A stretch of 64,000 bases of DNA from Leptospira wolffii serovar Khorat str. Khorat-H2 (GCF_000306115.2 NZ_AKWX02000012.1:1-64000), one strand, 5' to 3'; positions 55,191-64,000 are shown, counted from the first letter of the stretch. Notes: generated by a model from the sequence alone, not told the origin. Numbers and translations are program-made.

Positions 55191-56387
55191 TTACAAGCCC
55201 GAAAAGATTTCTTTCACCGCTGTGACCACGTCCTCTACGTCCGCGTCCGTCATTCCGGCGAACAGAGGAAGAGAAAGGGTTCTCTTGTACATCGCATCCG
55301 CGTTCGGATAATTTCTTCTTTCATAACCGAACCTTTGGTAAAAAGGATGCTCGTATAAAGGAATGAAATGAAGGCTCGAGCCTATATTGCGTTTGTGTAA
55401 TTCTGCGCAAAAAATGTCCCGGTTGATTTTTCCGGGAACCGTATCCACTTCCACACGGAATAGATGCCAGGAATGTTCTCCGTCCTTAGCGAGTAGAGGC
55501 ATGTGTAGGAAAGGGAGTTGGGAGAATTCGGAGCGATAGATATCCGCGATTTGCGTTCTTCTCTTCCAGAGATCCTCCGCTTCGGATAATTGCACTAGAC
55601 CGATCGCGGCGGCGATATCGCTCATATTATACTTGAATCCGGGTGACACGACCTCGTAGTACCAGCCGGGGCGCCCGTAGGTCTCTCGATTGATTCCGTG
55701 CAGTCGCATGAGCTTCATTCTCTCGGCAAAGTGAGCGTGACGGGTGGTGACCATTCCGCCTTCTCCGGTAGTGATTCCCTTGGTTGCATAAAAACTGAAA
55801 ACGGTGAAATCCCCGTGAGTTCCCACTTTCTTGCCCTTATAGCTGGCCGGGAATGCGTGCGCGGAATCTTCGATTACATAAAGATGATATTCTCTTGCGA
55901 GAGAATTCAATACGTCCATATCGCAGACAACTCCCGCCAAATGCACCGGCATCATTGCCCGGACGGTCTTGCCGGTCTTCTTGTGGATCAGGTTTCCTTT
56001 GGAGAAGATACATTCTCTTTCTATGGTATGGCGAAAAGAATGCTCGGTCATGATATTATGGATCGGATCCACGTCGGTCAGAATGGGTTCTGCCCCGAAA
56101 TAGCAAACCGTCTCGGCGGTCGCGGTAAACGTTACTGCAGGGACAAGAACCGCGTCCTCGGAGCAGAGTCCGATGGACTCTAGCGCAAGATGTAAACCCG
56201 CAGTAGCGGAATTCATGGCCAGAGCGAAATCGGCTCCTACGTATCTGGCGAATTCTTCTTCGAATTCCTTTACCTTGGGTCCGGAAGTGATCCAGCCGGA
56301 GCGTAGTACCGCAGCCACCTCTTCGATCGCTTTTTCGGAAATCGAGGGCAGGGCGAATGGTAGATACGTTTTCCTGGTTGTGATCAT
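55191..56387 (-). CDS. DegT/DnrJ/EryC1-type aminotransferase
   Basis: 398 residues. VIEDSAHAFPA (cofactor Asp) and FSFYATKGITTGEGGMV (PLP Lys) are the signature blocks, with GFKYNMSDIAAAIGL downstream. These enzymes aminate keto-sugars for glycan or antibiotic precursors. No sugar gene is adjacent. It is divergent from the adenosine deaminase gene. Confidence 0.9.
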   Translation of the reverse strand: MITTRKTYLPFALPSISEKAIEEVAAVLRSGWITSGPKVKEFEEEFARYVGADFALAMNSATAGLHLALESIGLCSEDAVLVPAVTFTATAETVCYFGAEPILTDVDPIHNIMTEHSFRHTIERECIFSKGNLIHKKTGKTVRAMMPVHLAGVVCDMDVLNSLAREYHLYVIEDSAHAFPASYKGKKVGTHGDFTVFSFYATKGITTGEGGMVTTRHAHFAERMKLMRLHGINRETYGRPGWYYEVVSPGFKYNMSDIAAAIGLVQLSEAEDLWKRRTQIADIYRSEFSQLPFLHMPLLAKDGEHSWHLFRVEVDTVPGKINRDIFCAELHKRNIGSSLHFIPLYEHPFYQRFGYERRNYPNADAMYKRTLSLPLFAGMTDADVEDVVTAVKEIFSGL

Positions 56388-56506
56388 GCGACAAAATCCT
56401 CCGGCGCTTTTTCTAAGATCGGCGGAATTCCGGAAAAGATGAGGGGAAAACCACGAGAATCTTTTTCCGAATTGAAATCCGGAGGGGGCTCTCTTAGGCT
56501 GCTCTC

Positions 56507-57841
56507 GTGGGTTTGACCTTCGCGGAAATTTTAGACAGAATCAGAATCCTGGATCGGGACGTCTCGGAATTGAATCGTCTGAAGAGCCGACTCCCCGCGG
56601 ATCGTCCTTATTCTTCTTCCTTACAGATTTCTTTCGACAAGCAGATCAATAATCTACTGAACGAGAGGGTCCGCCTCTTGGATCTGGAGATAGAAAATCC
56701 TCCTCGTTGGATTCTAGGTGACACCGAATCTTTCGAGGCGGGTAGATCCACAGCTTCTGCTCTTCTGGAGCCTACCGATCTTTCCTCCAAAAAACTCCAG
56801 GATCAGGACGTAATCAATTTCATACGAGAGTTGCCTAAGACCGAAATCCATCTTCACTTGGAAGCCTGCGTAAATAAGGAAACCATGAAGAAGCTTATGG
56901 CTAAGAATTCGATCCAGCTCAGCGACGAGGAATTCGAGGCAAAATTCAATTTCAAGGATCTGAACGGTTTTATTCAGGTATTCTTCTTTATACAGAGTCT
57001 CGTCAAAGAACCCGCGGACTTATATCATTTTGTAGGAAGTCTCGCCGAGTACATGAGGACCAATAATATCCTTTATACGGAAGTCTTCTTTGCTCCTTCC
57101 AAGTTCATCCAAAACGGTTTGGATTTCGAGGAAATGGTCCAGCAACTCGTGGACGGAATCCGTGAAGAAAAGACCAAAGACGGAATCGAAATCAGACTCT
57201 TGGTGGACGTTTCCCGTTCCTTCGGACCGGAGAATGCGATGAACAACCTGAATCGCGTTCTTAAATTAAAGCACAAGGAAGTGATCGGAATCGGACTCGG
57301 CGGAGCCGAATTGATGGGACCCGCCAGGGATTATGCCGAAGTATTCCGAAAAGCCAGAGAGGCAGGCTTGCGCGTGGTCGCGCATTCGGGAGAAGACGAC
57401 GGCCCTTGGGCGATTTGGGAAGCGGTGGAATTATGCAAAGCGGAAAGAATAGGACACGGAACCTCCGCCATCCAAGACCCGGAACTCGTAAATTATTTGA
57501 GAGAACACAAGATCCCGATAGAAATATGTGTTACGTCTAATGTGTTTACCGGTAAATACGTTCGTAAGGAACAAAATCATCCGGTCCGCTATTATTACGA
57601 CCAGGGAATTCCTCTCTGTATCAATACCGACGATCCTGAAATTTTCAACGTCAATCTGACTTACGAATATTTCAAGCTATGGAGATTTTTGGATTTCTCT
57701 TTGGAAGAAATCGTGGACCTAGTCCGCCAAGGCGTATTCGCCACTTTCCATCCCCAAAAGGAAAGTCTCTGGAAAGAGATGGATATCAAAATCAAAAAGG
57801 TGAAGGAAAAATACGGTCTTCTCGAATCTAGTTTGAAATAG
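56507..57841 (+). CDS. add: Adenosine deaminase
   Basis: 444 residues. TEIHLHLEACV gives the first zinc His pair, VAHSGEDDGPW the third His region with the catalytic Glu, GHGTSAI the late His and NTDDPEIF the Asp site. The reaction is adenosine to inosine plus ammonia; adenine-type variants are possible. The N-terminal 105 residues before the barrel (coiled RIRILDRDVSEL) are an extension beyond usual ADA length. The start GTG has only a distant GGAGGGGG. Confidence 0.85.
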   Translation: MGLTFAEILDRIRILDRDVSELNRLKSRLPADRPYSSSLQISFDKQINNLLNERVRLLDLEIENPPRWILGDTESFEAGRSTASALLEPTDLSSKKLQDQDVINFIRELPKTEIHLHLEACVNKETMKKLMAKNSIQLSDEEFEAKFNFKDLNGFIQVFFFIQSLVKEPADLYHFVGSLAEYMRTNNILYTEVFFAPSKFIQNGLDFEEMVQQLVDGIREEKTKDGIEIRLLVDVSRSFGPENAMNNLNRVLKLKHKEVIGIGLGGAELMGPARDYAEVFRKAREAGLRVVAHSGEDDGPWAIWEAVELCKAERIGHGTSAIQDPELVNYLREHKIPIEICVTSNVFTGKYVRKEQNHPVRYYYDQGIPLCINTDDPEIFNVNLTYEYFKLWRFLDFSLEEIVDLVRQGVFATFHPQKESLWKEMDIKIKKVKEKYGLLESSLK

Positions 57842-57932
57842 AACTTCCTTTTTCTTTCCTCCTACAACCGAATTCCCGCTTGCTTTTCCGAGATTTTAGG
57901 AATCTTCTATTTCCTCGTTTATAGGGGCTTTT

Positions 57933-58484
57933 ATGAAATTGAAAATTTCCATCTACGCTTTGTTGACATTAGTCATATTCGCGACGGGACTCTATTATTA
58001 TCTGGGTGGATTCGATCCGATCCAAGTCCGAGAAGAAACTCTCGGACCTTTCTACGTCCTTACCCATCAAAGAACGGGCGATTATCGTAATGTAGGCGAA
58101 ACATTCGAAGTGATCCAGAAAGAGTTTCCCGAAAAAGGACTCAAAGGATATAAACTTTTCGGAATGTATTTTGATAATCCGAATAAGGTTCCTAAGGAAA
58201 AATTGCGATCCGAAGTCGGAGCGGTATTCCTTTCTCCCGTGGACAATGTTCCGGAAGGTTTATCCCTTCCGTTGAAGCTAAGGACCATCGAGGCCCGTCG
58301 TTATCTCGTGGCCGATTTTCCTCTGAAGAATTTTCTTTCTATCTTTGTGGGAATCGTCCGGGTCTATCCGAAACTCATGGAAGCCTGCGAACAAAAAGGT
58401 TGCAATATGGAAGGAAAATACTCCATAGAAATCTACGATCCTTTGGAAGGAAGGACTAGCAGATATCTGATGCCTTTGGATTGA
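57933..58484 (+). CDS. GyrI-like domain protein with N-terminal anchor
   Basis: 183 residues. One N-terminal transmembrane helix (ISIYALLTLVIFATGLYYYL) and a soluble part with YVLTHQRTGDYRNVG, FGMYFDNPNKVP and ARRYLVADFP that fits the GyrI/SOUL-like small-molecule-binding fold. Ligand unknown. Confidence 0.6.
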   Translation: MKLKISIYALLTLVIFATGLYYYLGGFDPIQVREETLGPFYVLTHQRTGDYRNVGETFEVIQKEFPEKGLKGYKLFGMYFDNPNKVPKEKLRSEVGAVFLSPVDNVPEGLSLPLKLRTIEARRYLVADFPLKNFLSIFVGIVRVYPKLMEACEQKGCNMEGKYSIEIYDPLEGRTSRYLMPLD

Positions 58485-58490
58485 TCCGTC

Positions 58491-59453
58491 TTAAAATTGG
58501 GCGGAGAGTCCTAGGTAAAATCCCTTTAAGGTCTCTTGGTAACGGCCTCTGTATACTGGAAACGCGTTCGGCCCCGTAGGAGAATTGCTAAAGGTGAACA
58601 CAGTATCTTGGAACCCGTCGTAGTCGAACCAACTATTGATAAAATTACCGCCTATATATAGGACAAGATTCTTCCAAATCCTGTATCCGAAAGAAAGGTC
58701 GATTTCGTAACCTTGGAATCGACCTTTAGTATGCGGATTGGTAAGGTACGTCTGGTAATAAGTGTTTCCTCCGGAAGAATATAGAAGATCGTTTTTGTAG
58801 GATCTTTCTCCCTGTGTGGAAAAGAGATCCATGGATAAAGTCGCTCTAAAATCGCCGGAAGGATTTAGGATCGCCTTAAAAGACAGTTGAGGACCGAATG
58901 TCTGCATTTCTTCTTCGAAAACCGAAGAGGATCTACCTGCAGTTCTTCTCTTATAGATATTTCGTATCCCGCCTCCGATTTCCATTTGTAGGAACTGGGA
59001 TTCTTTAAAGGAAAAAAAGGCGTTTAGTTTGGTGTCTCTCCTTTGGGTAGGTGTAAGATAGACCTTGTCGAAGTAGACTTGGGAAGAGGTATATATTATA
59101 CTCTCATTATAATACGCGTCTCCGATTAGAATGGACTGGTTTGAGAATTCGAATTTGAGATTCTTGTCCGGAATCCAATAGTTGAAAGATAAGGCGGATA
59201 TATTTTTCCGATTGTCTTTTAGATCCGAATAATCGGTGTCCATGCTATCACGTTGTTTTGCTCGGTAGAATTCAGCCGGAACATATTGCTCGGATAGGAA
59301 TTTTAAGGTATATCCGAAACTCCAATCTTTGCGTTTCGGATCGGAAATCGTCTTATCCGGAGAATTCTTGGTATCGATTCCGTTATCCGGAAGAGTTTGA
59401 GCGGAAAGGGCGCTGAACGCAAAAAACGCTAACGTGAACAATATTTTTTTCAA
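58491..59453 (-). CDS. Outer-membrane beta-barrel protein
   Basis: 320 residues from TTG at 59453. This start gives a proper signal peptide (KKILFTLAFFAFSALSAQ) after GTAGTAAGGA; the frame extends 66 codons further upstream as non-coding divergent region. Alternating strands (FEFSNQSILIG, LQMEIGGGIRNIY, YEIDLSFGYRIW) run to a terminal Phe, the usual outer-membrane signal. Function unknown. Confidence 0.75.
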   Translation of the reverse strand: MKKILFTLAFFAFSALSAQTLPDNGIDTKNSPDKTISDPKRKDWSFGYTLKFLSEQYVPAEFYRAKQRDSMDTDYSDLKDNRKNISALSFNYWIPDKNLKFEFSNQSILIGDAYYNESIIYTSSQVYFDKVYLTPTQRRDTKLNAFFSFKESQFLQMEIGGGIRNIYKRRTAGRSSSVFEEEMQTFGPQLSFKAILNPSGDFRATLSMDLFSTQGERSYKNDLLYSSGGNTYYQTYLTNPHTKGRFQGYEIDLSFGYRIWKNLVLYIGGNFINSWFDYDGFQDTVFTFSNSPTGPNAFPVYRGRYQETLKGFYLGLSAQF

Positions 59454-59649
59454 TTTGTTTTCCTTACTACATACGAGATCGGGCCTGGGTAAAGGAAAGT
59501 CCATTAAATTTTTATCATTTTCTAAGTATGTTAGTGCTTCTCGGGATCGAAATATTTTAAAATAAGATCTATTTTCCGGACTCTTTTTTTGGGAAAGCGG
59601 GATAAATGTGGCTTTCCAAGGCGGAAAATAGCCTAAGAATCTGGCCCTC

Positions 59650-60984
59650 ATGACCCGTACTTGGTTGGATTATTGCAAGTTTCCTCATACGATCTGGAAA
59701 CGATTATTGTCTTTAGGAGCCGGAGGTAGCCCGGATGCAAGATACATCGTCGCCACGAATGCGGTCGTTCTGATTTCCGGCCTTTTTACGGTGATCTATT
59801 ATGTGATTTTCACGATTTTCGGAGTCTACTTCCCGCTTTGGTTGTATCTGCTTTGGATCGTGAACGTAGCCGGTTACGCCTGCGTTTTATTTTGCAATGT
59901 TAAACAAAGGCATAGGTCCGCGAGAGTCTTACTTGCGATCGCGGGCTGCATGCAGCTTTTCATGATTTCTAGTATTCTCCCGCCGGAAGCCGGGCTGGAT
60001 TTGTATATTATAGCGAGTTTCGCTCTCCCTTTTTATATTTTTCCGCCCGAAGAGAAAATCTTCATCTACGCAATGGAAACGATTCTTGCGCTTCTTTTCG
60101 TTTTAGTTCATATTCTTCCCTATTTCTTCGAACCGATTCTGAAATTGGATCCCGGCTATCGGAGTTATTTTTACTTTACGAGTCTCGTCCTAGTGATCGC
60201 TTGGTTCTCCTTTATAGGAAAAGAATTGGCCCAGGCGGCATGGGATGCGGATCTTTCTCTCAAGGAGGAAAAGGAGAAAACAGAATTACTTTTACTGAAT
60301 ATTCTTCCCAAAGAAACTGCGGAAGAATTGAAGAGATCCGGAACTTCCGAGCCTAGGCTTATAACTCAAGCCACAGTGCTTTTTACTGATTTTTACGGAT
60401 TCACATCTATTGCGGAAAAATTAACACCTCACGAACTGGTCAAGGAGTTGGACTTTTGCTTTCGTCATTTCGATTCGGTTACCGAGACGCACAGATTGGA
60501 AAAATTAAAGACCATAGGCGATGCTTATATGTGCGTAGCCGGAGTTCCTACGTATCGTTCTTCTCATGCAGTGGACAGCTTACTCGCGGCAATGGAAATG
60601 ACGGAAAGATTGGAGGAATTAGCTGAGTTAAAGGCGGGACCGGGTTGGACGGCCAGAATCGGAGTGCATTCGGGACCTCTGGTTGCCGGAGTCATAGGAG
60701 CTAGAAAATTCTCTTACGACGTTTGGGGGGACACTGTAAATCTTGCCAGTCGCATGGAATCGAATAGCGAACCGGGTAAAGTGAATGTGTCTCAAGCGGT
60801 CGTAAATCTCACGAAGGACTTTTTTCAGTTTAAATCCAGAGGAAGGATACCTGTTAAGAATAAGGGAAGAACCGCCATGTTCTTTCTGACCGGTCTAAGG
60901 AAAGAGTATAGAGAGAAGAATGACCCAAGCATTCCTAACGCAAGGTTTTGGGAGGATTACGGTTATCGTTTCGGAAGAAGGTAA
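59650..60984 (+). CDS. Membrane class III adenylate/guanylate cyclase
   Basis: 444 residues. About six hydrophobic helices in the first 190 residues form a MASE-like sensor. A coiled linker leads to a cyclase domain: VLFTDFYGFTSIAEKL and KTIGDAYMCVAG hold the metal Asp residues and purine Lys, while YDVWGDTVNLASRMES carries the second purine Asp and transition-state Arg. The Lys/Asp pair points to ATP as substrate. It is the second cAMP-type cyclase in this window. Confidence 0.9.
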   Translation: MTRTWLDYCKFPHTIWKRLLSLGAGGSPDARYIVATNAVVLISGLFTVIYYVIFTIFGVYFPLWLYLLWIVNVAGYACVLFCNVKQRHRSARVLLAIAGCMQLFMISSILPPEAGLDLYIIASFALPFYIFPPEEKIFIYAMETILALLFVLVHILPYFFEPILKLDPGYRSYFYFTSLVLVIAWFSFIGKELAQAAWDADLSLKEEKEKTELLLLNILPKETAEELKRSGTSEPRLITQATVLFTDFYGFTSIAEKLTPHELVKELDFCFRHFDSVTETHRLEKLKTIGDAYMCVAGVPTYRSSHAVDSLLAAMEMTERLEELAELKAGPGWTARIGVHSGPLVAGVIGARKFSYDVWGDTVNLASRMESNSEPGKVNVSQAVVNLTKDFFQFKSRGRIPVKNKGRTAMFFLTGLRKEYREKNDPSIPNARFWEDYGYRFGRR

Positions 60985-60986
60985 AT

Positions 60987-61352
60987 CTATATTCGATTTA
61001 TCTTCCGTAATAATTTGTCAGGAGCTACCAGCTTATAAGCTTCTCTTATCTGCTCTTTCATTTCGGTATCCGAGAATTTTTCCAGATGTAAGCCAATCCA
61101 GCCCCTCGCTCCCACATAAGCAGGCTTAAAAAAGCGATCAGGATCGAATTCCAATAGGATTTCCTGCCGATCGAAAGTCGATTTAAGCCATAATCCAAGG
61201 CGACCATCTCCATGGTGGTTTTCCGCATAGATGGCAAAACCTTTTCCTTTTATTTGAAATTTGATCGTTCCCATCGCTTTGAACTCTTCTACTTCGGGCA
61301 ATGAGAGACAGAATTTTCGAACGCTTGCAAGATGATCCTTATTCTTCGACAT
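60987..61352 (-). CDS. MmcQ/YjbR-family protein
   Basis: 121 residues. FCLSLPEVEEFKAMGTIKFQIKGKGFAIY, VGARGWIGLHL and a C-terminal helix (REAYKLVAPDKLL) are typical of the CyaY-like MmcQ/YjbR family. DNA-binding or metal roles have been suggested; the function is not established. Confidence 0.85.
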   Translation of the reverse strand: MSKNKDHLASVRKFCLSLPEVEEFKAMGTIKFQIKGKGFAIYAENHHGDGRLGLWLKSTFDRQEILLEFDPDRFFKPAYVGARGWIGLHLEKFSDTEMKEQIREAYKLVAPDKLLRKINRI

Positions 61353-61383
61353 ACCAAGATGGGGAATTGCCGGATTCGAAAAG

Positions 61384-62325
61384 TCAAATCTTATCGCTTA
61401 AAAGAAGGGAGAGGATCGCCCGAACCGTTTCCGCGATCTTGTTGAAATTCAAAGTCGACATAGTGTCCGACTTTTGATGATAATTTTTATTTCTTAAGAA
61501 AGCGGTATCGGTGATCATCAGGGCCTTGTATCCGAACTTCCAATAATTCAGATGGTCCGAAAAGTCCACACCTTCCAAACTTTCTGGAGCGATTAAGGTC
61601 TCGCAGGGAAGGTCCGTCTCGTTCTGAAAAACATTCTTTAGGATCTTTAGATATTTGGATTCTTTCCTTCTTCCGACTGCGGCTATGAAATTACCTCGAT
61701 TCGGATAGATCCATTTCAACGGAAAGATCGGGTATTCCTGGGATCCGTCTGCTTCGGAAAAATATCCTATCGTTTCCAGACTGATCATAAGTTCTATATT
61801 TTCATTTTTATCTTTCAAAGATTTGGCATGTACATAACTACCCATCTTGTCGGTTCGAAAAAAAGGAGGTTCTTCCAAGGAATAGGCGACTAAAATGATT
61901 TCAGAAGTAAGATTCTTTTCCCGGATTTTTACGATTCTCGCAATTTCCAATAAAGCCGAGACTCCCGATGCATTATCGTCCGCACCTTCCTGATCTCCCG
62001 CCACATCGTAATGAGCTCCGATCACTATCTTTTTGGATCCTACCGGTCCGATGCGAACTTCCAGATTCTGGTATTTTGATCCGTCTACTTGGAAATACTG
62101 CCTTTTGGGAGAATATCCGAAGTTTAAAAATGTTTGATGGATAAAATCGGCCGCTTTGTTCAAAGAAGATATATTGCGATAATTTCGAAAAGGACGGATA
62201 GAGGAAATATCGGAGGCATATTCTTTAATCTTAGCCGCATCCGGGGCGATCTGAGGAGAAGAATATGAATCGAATCCGATCGTAAGGAATAAAATACAGA
62301 AAGAATAAAACGATTTTCTAATCAT
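61384..62325 (-). CDS. M28-family metallopeptidase, exported
   Basis: 313 residues with a signal peptide (SFYSFCILFLTIGFDSYS). VIGAHYDVAGDQEGADDNASGVSALLEIAR carries the His/Asp zinc ligands; SLEEPPFF holds the Glu pair, and DFSDHLNYWKFG the last His. M28 enzymes are zinc aminopeptidases or glutaminyl-cyclase relatives. It ends in a run with the adjoining lipoprotein gene, nine bases apart. Confidence 0.87.
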   Translation of the reverse strand: MIRKSFYSFCILFLTIGFDSYSSPQIAPDAAKIKEYASDISSIRPFRNYRNISSLNKAADFIHQTFLNFGYSPKRQYFQVDGSKYQNLEVRIGPVGSKKIVIGAHYDVAGDQEGADDNASGVSALLEIARIVKIREKNLTSEIILVAYSLEEPPFFRTDKMGSYVHAKSLKDKNENIELMISLETIGYFSEADGSQEYPIFPLKWIYPNRGNFIAAVGRRKESKYLKILKNVFQNETDLPCETLIAPESLEGVDFSDHLNYWKFGYKALMITDTAFLRNKNYHQKSDTMSTLNFNKIAETVRAILSLLLSDKI

Positions 62326-62334
62326 CGGATCCTC

Positions 62335-62709
62335 CTAATAACGAACATTAGAACTCACCGTTTTAATTCTCATGTCCTTAGCGGATATCAGAACGCTGAT
62401 GCTTTCCGCTCCGTGAAGAATTAAAACGTCCTCGGGAACATCGTCGTGCCGAAAGAATAAAACCAACCATTCTTCTCCGTCGCTTAGATATCTGATTTCG
62501 CAAGAAAGCTTAGTCCAAGTATTCATTCTCGGGTCCTTGCGTAAGGCTACACGGCGAGCGAGTTCCGCGATTTGTATATTGGAGGGGTCCTCACCTATAC
62601 AACTGTAAAATCCTTGGTCCGGCGAATCCCGAACGATTTCGGAAACGCAATACAAAGAGAAGAACAGCGGAATAAAAAGGAGTTTTAAGAATCGAATTCG
62701 AGAATGCAT
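62335..62709 (-). CDS. Small lipoprotein of unknown function
   Basis: 124 residues; the signal ends in FFSLYCVSE, a lipobox. Several Cys (CIGED, LSCEIRYL) could form disulfides. It probably shares a transcript with the M28 peptidase. Confidence 0.65.
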   Translation of the reverse strand: MHSRIRFLKLLFIPLFFSLYCVSEIVRDSPDQGFYSCIGEDPSNIQIAELARRVALRKDPRMNTWTKLSCEIRYLSDGEEWLVLFFRHDDVPEDVLILHGAESISVLISAKDMRIKTVSSNVRY

Positions 62710-62764
62710 TCTCTTCGCCTTCGACCGAAAGAGTGGATCGAAAGCGGAGAATGTAAAGAAAATT

Positions 62765-63139
62765 TTACGCCGGGACTCGTTCCGACTTTTTCCAGTAGAA
62801 ATAGGAGAGCGAGTTGATCAAGAGGAATACTAAAGGTCCAGCAAAGTCCTGGTCGCCCGATAAGATATGCGATAGGAACGCTCCTATAAAATTAAAGGTA
62901 AAGCCTGCGTAAGCCCATTCTTTCAACTTCGGGAATTTAGGAAAGAGCAGGGCGGCCGCACCTAGTAATTTTGCGGTTCCTAGAATATTGATTAGATAAA
63001 CCGGATATCCGAGTTTTCCGAAACCTTCCAGTATCTTATCCGCCTTACTTAAGTAAAGATAAGAGCTGAAAAGCATAGGAAGAGCGACTAGAAGTGTCAG
63101 ACTCCAGTATAATATTTTGTTGATTCTTTCTTTGTTCAT
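62765..63139 (-). CDS. DoxX-family membrane protein
   Basis: 124 residues with four helices; LEGFGKLGYPVYLINILGTAKLLGAAAL and EWAYAGFTFNFIGAFLSH are typical of DoxX. Such proteins are linked to redox or quinone-associated membrane roles. It is divergent from an HxlR regulator across a 19-bp palindrome, so it may be its target. Confidence 0.82.
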   Translation of the reverse strand: MNKERINKILYWSLTLLVALPMLFSSYLYLSKADKILEGFGKLGYPVYLINILGTAKLLGAAALLFPKFPKLKEWAYAGFTFNFIGAFLSHILSGDQDFAGPLVFLLINSLSYFYWKKSERVPA

Positions 63140-63211
63140 AAGAATTCCTTATTGTATGTTTGACGACCTAGTTACTAAAATATACTAAGTTGTAAATGTA
63201 ATTTTAGTTGA

Positions 63212-63230
63212 ATTTATTACGGTAATAAAT
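63212..63230. promoter_or_regulatory. 19-bp palindrome between DoxX and HxlR
   Basis: ATTTATTACGGTAATAAAT is a perfect palindrome around one central base, located between the divergent starts (72 bases from DoxX, 28 from HxlR). An operator for the HxlR regulator is the natural reading. Confidence 0.6.
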
Positions 63231-63258
63231 AGATTAGTAACTTACTCGGAGGTAACCA

Positions 63259-63651
63259 ATGGCAAAAAGTTCACAGGTCAGTCCTTTGACCTTATGTACT
63301 CAGCATGACGGATCCGCAGTTAGGGAACTTCTGACTAGAATCGCCGATAAATGGAGCATCTTCCTGATCGTAACTCTTGCGAAATCTCCTCAGAAGAAGG
63401 CCAGATTCTCCGAATTGAAGAATAATATCCCCGGAATATCCCAGAGGATGCTTACGACCACTCTACGAAATTTGGAAAGGGACGGGATGCTGACTCGGCA
63501 GATCTTTGCGGAGATTCCTCCCAGAGTAGAATACGAGCTTACGCCTCTCGGACTTAGCTTACTCTTACCCATGCAATCCTTGATCAATTGGGTGTCGGAA
63601 AATTGGTCCGAAGTGAATCGAGCCCGAGACAAGTACGATAAGAAAAAATAA
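63259..63651 (+). CDS. HxlR-family transcriptional regulator
   Basis: 130 residues. VRELLTRIADKWSIFLIVTL, ARFSELKNNIPGISQRMLTTTLRNLERDGMLTR and VEYELTPLGLSLL are the HxlR winged helix-turn-helix. These respond to small molecules or oxidative/aldehyde stress. CGGAGG precedes the ATG. It probably controls the divergent DoxX gene and itself. Confidence 0.92.
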   Translation: MAKSSQVSPLTLCTQHDGSAVRELLTRIADKWSIFLIVTLAKSPQKKARFSELKNNIPGISQRMLTTTLRNLERDGMLTRQIFAEIPPRVEYELTPLGLSLLLPMQSLINWVSENWSEVNRARDKYDKKK

Positions 63652-63691
63652 ACTCTTTCTATCGCTCGGAATTTGAATTCCGTTTCCGAAT

Positions 63692-63706
63692 ATGCCATTA
63701 TGGCAT
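63692..63706. promoter_or_regulatory. Palindrome upstream of the efflux adaptor gene
   Basis: ATGCCATTATGGCAT has 7-base arms around one base, 80 bases before the ATG at 63786. An operator role is possible. Confidence 0.45.
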
Positions 63707-63714
63707 CAATAAAG

Positions 63715-63743
63715 GTAAACTATTATGCATTAAAATAGTTTAC
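63715..63743. promoter_or_regulatory. Perfect 10-bp inverted repeat upstream of the efflux adaptor gene
   Basis: GTAAACTATT and AATAGTTTAC pair exactly around a 9-base spacer, 43 bases before the start codon. This looks like a repressor operator overlapping the promoter. Confidence 0.58.
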
Positions 63744-63785
63744 TTATTCGGAGTGAATTCGTCCAACTGGTACAAAGAGGAAAAT

Positions 63786-64000
63786 ATGAAAGTAGCTGCG
63801 TGGGTTTGGAATGGTTGGGAGAGGACGAAAGGCTTTCCCAAATCGACGGCTGCGGTGGCCGTTATCCTTCTTGTCCTCTTGGTTTTTGCGATATTTAAGA
63901 TACAAAGAGGACAAGTTCCTACTTCGGAAATTGTAAGAGGCTCGATTGTGGACGCGGTATATGGACTCGCCACGGTAAATTCTTCTAATGTATACCATCT
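63786..64000 (+). CDS. HlyD/RND-type efflux periplasmic adaptor, partial
   Basis: The frame from ATG at 63786 (GAGGAAAAT upstream) runs off the right edge. The first 40 residues hold a membrane anchor (AAVAVILLVLLVFAIF), then VPTSEIVRGSIVDAVYGLATV, the beginning of the first adaptor beta-domain of HlyD/AcrA-like membrane fusion proteins. Partner pump genes would lie beyond the window. Confidence 0.68.
   Translation, partial: MKVAAWVWNGWERTKGFPKSTAAVAVILLVLLVFAIFKIQRGQVPTSEIVRGSIVDAVYGLATVNSSNVYH

Noticed and set aside
59454..59651. N-terminal extension of the outer-membrane protein
   Set aside because: It would bury the signal peptide at residue 67 and overlap the divergent cyclase start; the TTG start with AAGGA fits better.
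1..64000. tRNA, rRNA or replication origin
   Set aside because: No cloverleaf, rRNA segment or origin-type box cluster was seen on either strand by eye; a covariance search would be needed to exclude small RNAs.

Overview
The window reads as chromosome of a Leptospira species. This is an inference from gene content: spirochaete-style lipoproteins with relaxed lipoboxes, two 7TM-DISM sensors, an imelysin/di-haem oxidase/imelysin cluster, two class III cyclases and frequent TTG starts. No species is assigned.

Region 1 (1-25,481) is an accessory array of RHS/YD-repeat tips. Eleven cassettes, all on the + strand, each carry a 3' piece of one RHS core ending in the hallmark DPTGH (DPAGH in one), then a different C-terminal effector domain, then one or two small genes placed as immunity genes. 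Recognisable effectors include an M23-type peptidoglycan endopeptidase, a LysM plus lysozyme-like domain, and probable ADP-ribosyltransferase-like domains. Immunity candidates include a tandem DUF7336-like pair, an Imm8-like protein, helical-repeat proteins, a lipoprotein and membrane proteins. Only the first cassette may belong to a long RHS gene, which would start left of the window, and even that copy has an in-frame stop. The others begin at different points in the core, directly after a repeated element with three predicted stem-loops. The middle stem differs between copies but stays base-paired. Most of these fragments have no usable start codon, so the array looks like a store of silent tips that could recombine onto an expressed core. 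It also holds one complete IS3-family element with a 3-bp target duplication and relics of IS3, IS66 and IS256 transposases.

Region 2 (25,800-64,000) is ordinary chromosome. In order it holds: a LamG lipoprotein; an esterase with a nucleotidyltransferase; a membrane protein; PhoU; a MAPEG protein; an iron-related imelysin/di-haem oxidase/imelysin operon behind a Fur-box-like palindrome; an AttH/CrtC-like lipocalin; a GNAT acetyltransferase; a 7TM-DISM/PP2C phosphatase; GlpF with a glycerophosphodiesterase; a DUF4442 protein; a methyltransferase; a decayed HepT/MntA toxin-antitoxin pair; a PAS-GGDEF cyclase; a WYL regulator divergent from an SDR and an alpha/beta hydrolase across twin operators; a 7TM-DISM adenylate cyclase; inorganic pyrophosphatase; a large unknown protein; a second hydrolase; a nitrilase; a DegT aminotransferase; an adenosine deaminase; a GyrI-like protein; an outer-membrane beta-barrel; a second membrane cyclase; an MmcQ/YjbR protein; an M28 peptidase; a lipoprotein; DoxX divergent from an HxlR regulator; and the start of an efflux adaptor.

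The tips and immunity genes look visibly AT-richer than the RHS core and the chromosomal genes, which fits acquired cargo on a conserved scaffold. Cyclic nucleotide and cyclic-di-GMP signalling is well represented in region 2 (one GGDEF, two class III cyclases and one PP2C output).
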